Both the position numbers and the translations under genes were made by a program. Below are positions 5,793 through 6,993 of a stretch of 6,993 bases of DNA, one piece after another. Below the pieces are notes generated by a model. That model was not told where the DNA came from. It searched no databases and was given only the letters and a program-made list of their open reading frames with translations. How positions within the stretch are numbered: the stretch's first letter is position 1; each line of letters starts with the position of its first letter. Origin of the DNA: CAZCBN01 sp964496975 (GTDB lineage: Bacteria; Planctomycetota; Phycisphaerae; Phycisphaerales; UBA1924); assembly GCA_964496975.1 (NCBI GenBank), contig CAZCBN010000151.1, forward strand, positions 1 through 6,993. The letters are read 5' to 3'.

Positions 5793-6368
5793 ATGAGCGC
5801 CATGGCGGAGCCGGCTGGGATGGACCCCTTTTCGGTGCTCGGCCTGCCCGCCCGCATGGAACTCTCCGCGGGCGAGGTGGAGGCGGCGTATCTCCGCCGC
5901 GCGGCGGTGCTGCACCCCGACCTCGCCCGGGGCGACGCCGAGGCCGTCCGCGCCTCGGCCCGGCTGAACGAGGCCCGCGCCGTCGTGCTCGACCCCGAAC
6001 GGCGGGCCGGGGCGTTGCTGGCGCGGCTCGGCGGCGCGGCGGCCGCGGATGATCGTTCGCTTCCCGCCGGGTTTTTGGCCCAGATGATGGCGACGCGGCT
6101 TGAGCTTGACGAGGAGGTCGCGGCCGAGGGCGACGCCGCCCGGGACCGGTGGCGGGCGTGGGCCCTCGCCGAGCGGGCGACGGCGCAGCGCGAGGTCGCG
6201 GCGCTGCTCACAGCGGCCGAGGCCGCGGCGGCAACGAACGCGGGCGCGGCGCCCGCGGCCCTGGCGGCGGTGCGCCAGCGGCTCAACGCGTGGCGGTACA
6301 TCGAGCGGCTGATCGAGCAGTTGGACGCCCAGTCGGGCGTCTCCGGCGGGGCGGGCGGCGATGCTTGA
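5793..6368 (+). CDS. hscB: HscB, J-domain co-chaperone for iron-sulfur cluster delivery
   Basis: 191 residues. The N-terminal J-domain opens with MDPFSVLGLPARMELS (10-25), very like the HscB family start. It carries the HPD motif (H41-P42-D43), which stimulates the ATPase of an Hsp70 partner (HscA/DnaK), and continues with LNEARAVVLDPERRAGALL (58-76). The C-terminal helical part contains FLAQMMATRLELDEEV (94-109), the region that binds the scaffold IscU in known HscB proteins, and ends with the helix LNAWRYIERLIEQL (164-177). Length is close to the usual ~170-175 residues, with an Ala-rich stretch (139-160) in the C-terminal helices. It has no N-terminal zinc-finger cysteines. The protein acts in the cytoplasm. 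HscA, IscU and other Isc genes are not in this window. It lies in an operon between the rhodanese (1-nt gap) and the CNNM gene (8-nt overlap). Confidence 0.88.
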   Translation: MSAMAEPAGMDPFSVLGLPARMELSAGEVEAAYLRRAAVLHPDLARGDAEAVRASARLNEARAVVLDPERRAGALLARLGGAAAADDRSLPAGFLAQMMATRLELDEEVAAEGDAARDRWRAWALAERATAQREVAALLTAAEAAAATNAGAAPAALAAVRQRLNAWRYIERLIEQLDAQSGVSGGAGGDA

Positions 6369-6993
6369 CATCATCTGGATGGGCGCGGTACTGCCGGTGC
6401 TGCTCGTCCTGTCGGCGCTGGCGTCGGGCACGGAGACGGCGCTCTTCACGCTGAACCACCGCGAGCGCGCGGCCATGCGCCGCGACCACCCCGCCGCCGG
6501 GCAGGCGGTGGACCGCGTGCTGTCAAGGCCGCGGCGGCTCCTGGTGCTGGTGCTGCTGGGCAACACGACGGTGAACGTGTCGTACTTCATCGTGACGTCC
6601 ACGCTCTCGGCGCGGATCGGGCGTGAGGCGGGGCTCTCGGCGGCGGCGTCGGGCGGCGTGTCGCTGGCGGCGGGCGTGGCGGCGGTGCTGCTGGTGGTGC
6701 TGCTGGGCGAGGTGCTGGCCAAGGTGCTCGCCGCGCGGGAGCGCGTGCGGCTGAGCCGGCTGATGGCCCCGGTGCTGGTCGCACTCGACCGCGCGCTGGG
6801 CCCGGTGGTCGTGGTGCTGGACACGCTGATCGTCGGGCCGCTGTCGCGCGTGCTGCTGCCGTCGGGGCCCGCGGGCGGGCCCGCGGCGGGCCGGCCTGCG
6901 GCGGCGGGCCGGGGAGATGACTCGGCGGACGACCTGACGGCGCTGCTCGCCGCCGCCGCCGACGCGGGGGACGTGGACGACGCGGAGCAGCGG
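6361..6993 (+). CDS. CNNM/DUF21-domain membrane protein (CorC/HlyC family), N-terminal part
   Basis: 211 codons, open at the right edge. Hydrophobic segments lie at about 5-23, 58-82, 97-120 and 134-165, matching the DUF21 transmembrane domain. Family motifs are SGTETALFTLNHRERA (22-37, the usual SxxExALFSL), VLLGNTTVNVSYF (64-76) and LLGEVLAKVLAARER (114-128). After a Gly/Ala/Pro-rich linker (168-185) the sequence DLTALLAAAADAGDVDDAEQR matches the region just before the paired CBS domains, which should lie beyond the window. Family members are linked to magnesium or other divalent-cation export or homeostasis; older names are haemolysin-like. The start overlaps the hscB stop by 8 nt, with a G-rich stretch just before it, so translation is probably coupled to hscB. 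The specific substrate cannot be told. Confidence 0.87.
   Translation, partial: MLDIIWMGAVLPVLLVLSALASGTETALFTLNHRERAAMRRDHPAAGQAVDRVLSRPRRLLVLVLLGNTTVNVSYFIVTSTLSARIGREAGLSAAASGGVSLAAGVAAVLLVVLLGEVLAKVLAARERVRLSRLMAPVLVALDRALGPVVVVLDTLIVGPLSRVLLPSGPAGGPAAGRPAAAGRGDDSADDLTALLAAAADAGDVDDAEQR

Noticed and set aside
5123..6301. 392-codon minus-strand open frame, and a 460-codon one at 5442-6824
   Set aside because: Both are antisense to the rhodanese, hscB and CNNM genes, which have clear family motifs and operon spacing; composition is Ala/Arg/Ser-rich without recognisable domains.

Overview
The window comes from a very GC-rich bacterial chromosome with an outer membrane or equivalent envelope. 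The gene content fits best with a member of the Planctomycetota, probably the Phycisphaerae. The reasons are a ~700-residue RseP-type protease with several PDZ-like domains, an exported peroxiredoxin-like protein ending in GCSVKY, a free-standing DsbD N-terminal domain, and HscB next to a CNNM protein. That placement is inference from overall character; there is no rRNA or other phylogenetic marker here.

Layout. Four genes read leftward (minus strand) from about 4985 to the left edge, and three read rightward from 5294 to the right edge. They diverge from a 308-bp intergenic region (4986-5293). In transcription order the minus strand carries an exported DsbD-alpha-like protein, an exported redoxin, a strong intrinsic terminator, a large RseP-like site-2 protease, and an alpha/beta hydrolase cut by the window edge. 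The plus strand carries a putative rhodanese-fold lipoprotein, HscB (J-domain iron-sulfur co-chaperone), and the N-terminal part of a CNNM/DUF21 membrane protein cut by the right edge. The last three are packed as an operon (1-nt gap, then 8-nt overlap).

How the genes may work together. Three adjacent envelope genes have thiol/sulfur-linked folds: DsbD-alpha, redoxin and rhodanese. The fourth, HscB, works on iron-sulfur proteins in the cytoplasm. One reading is an envelope redox locus arranged around a divergent promoter region that holds a perfect 12-bp palindrome. Two details are unusual: the rhodanese lacks its catalytic cysteine, and the DsbD domain lacks its membrane electron-transfer partner. 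RseP and the hydrolase appear to be a separate membrane-proteolysis/esterase unit beyond the terminator.

Most of the window is ordinary housekeeping or envelope biology. The best candidates for something new are the divergent redox cluster, the Cys-less rhodanese lipoprotein, and a triplicated in-frame 27-bp repeat inside the hydrolase. No tRNA, rRNA, CRISPR array, insertion sequence or phage gene was seen.
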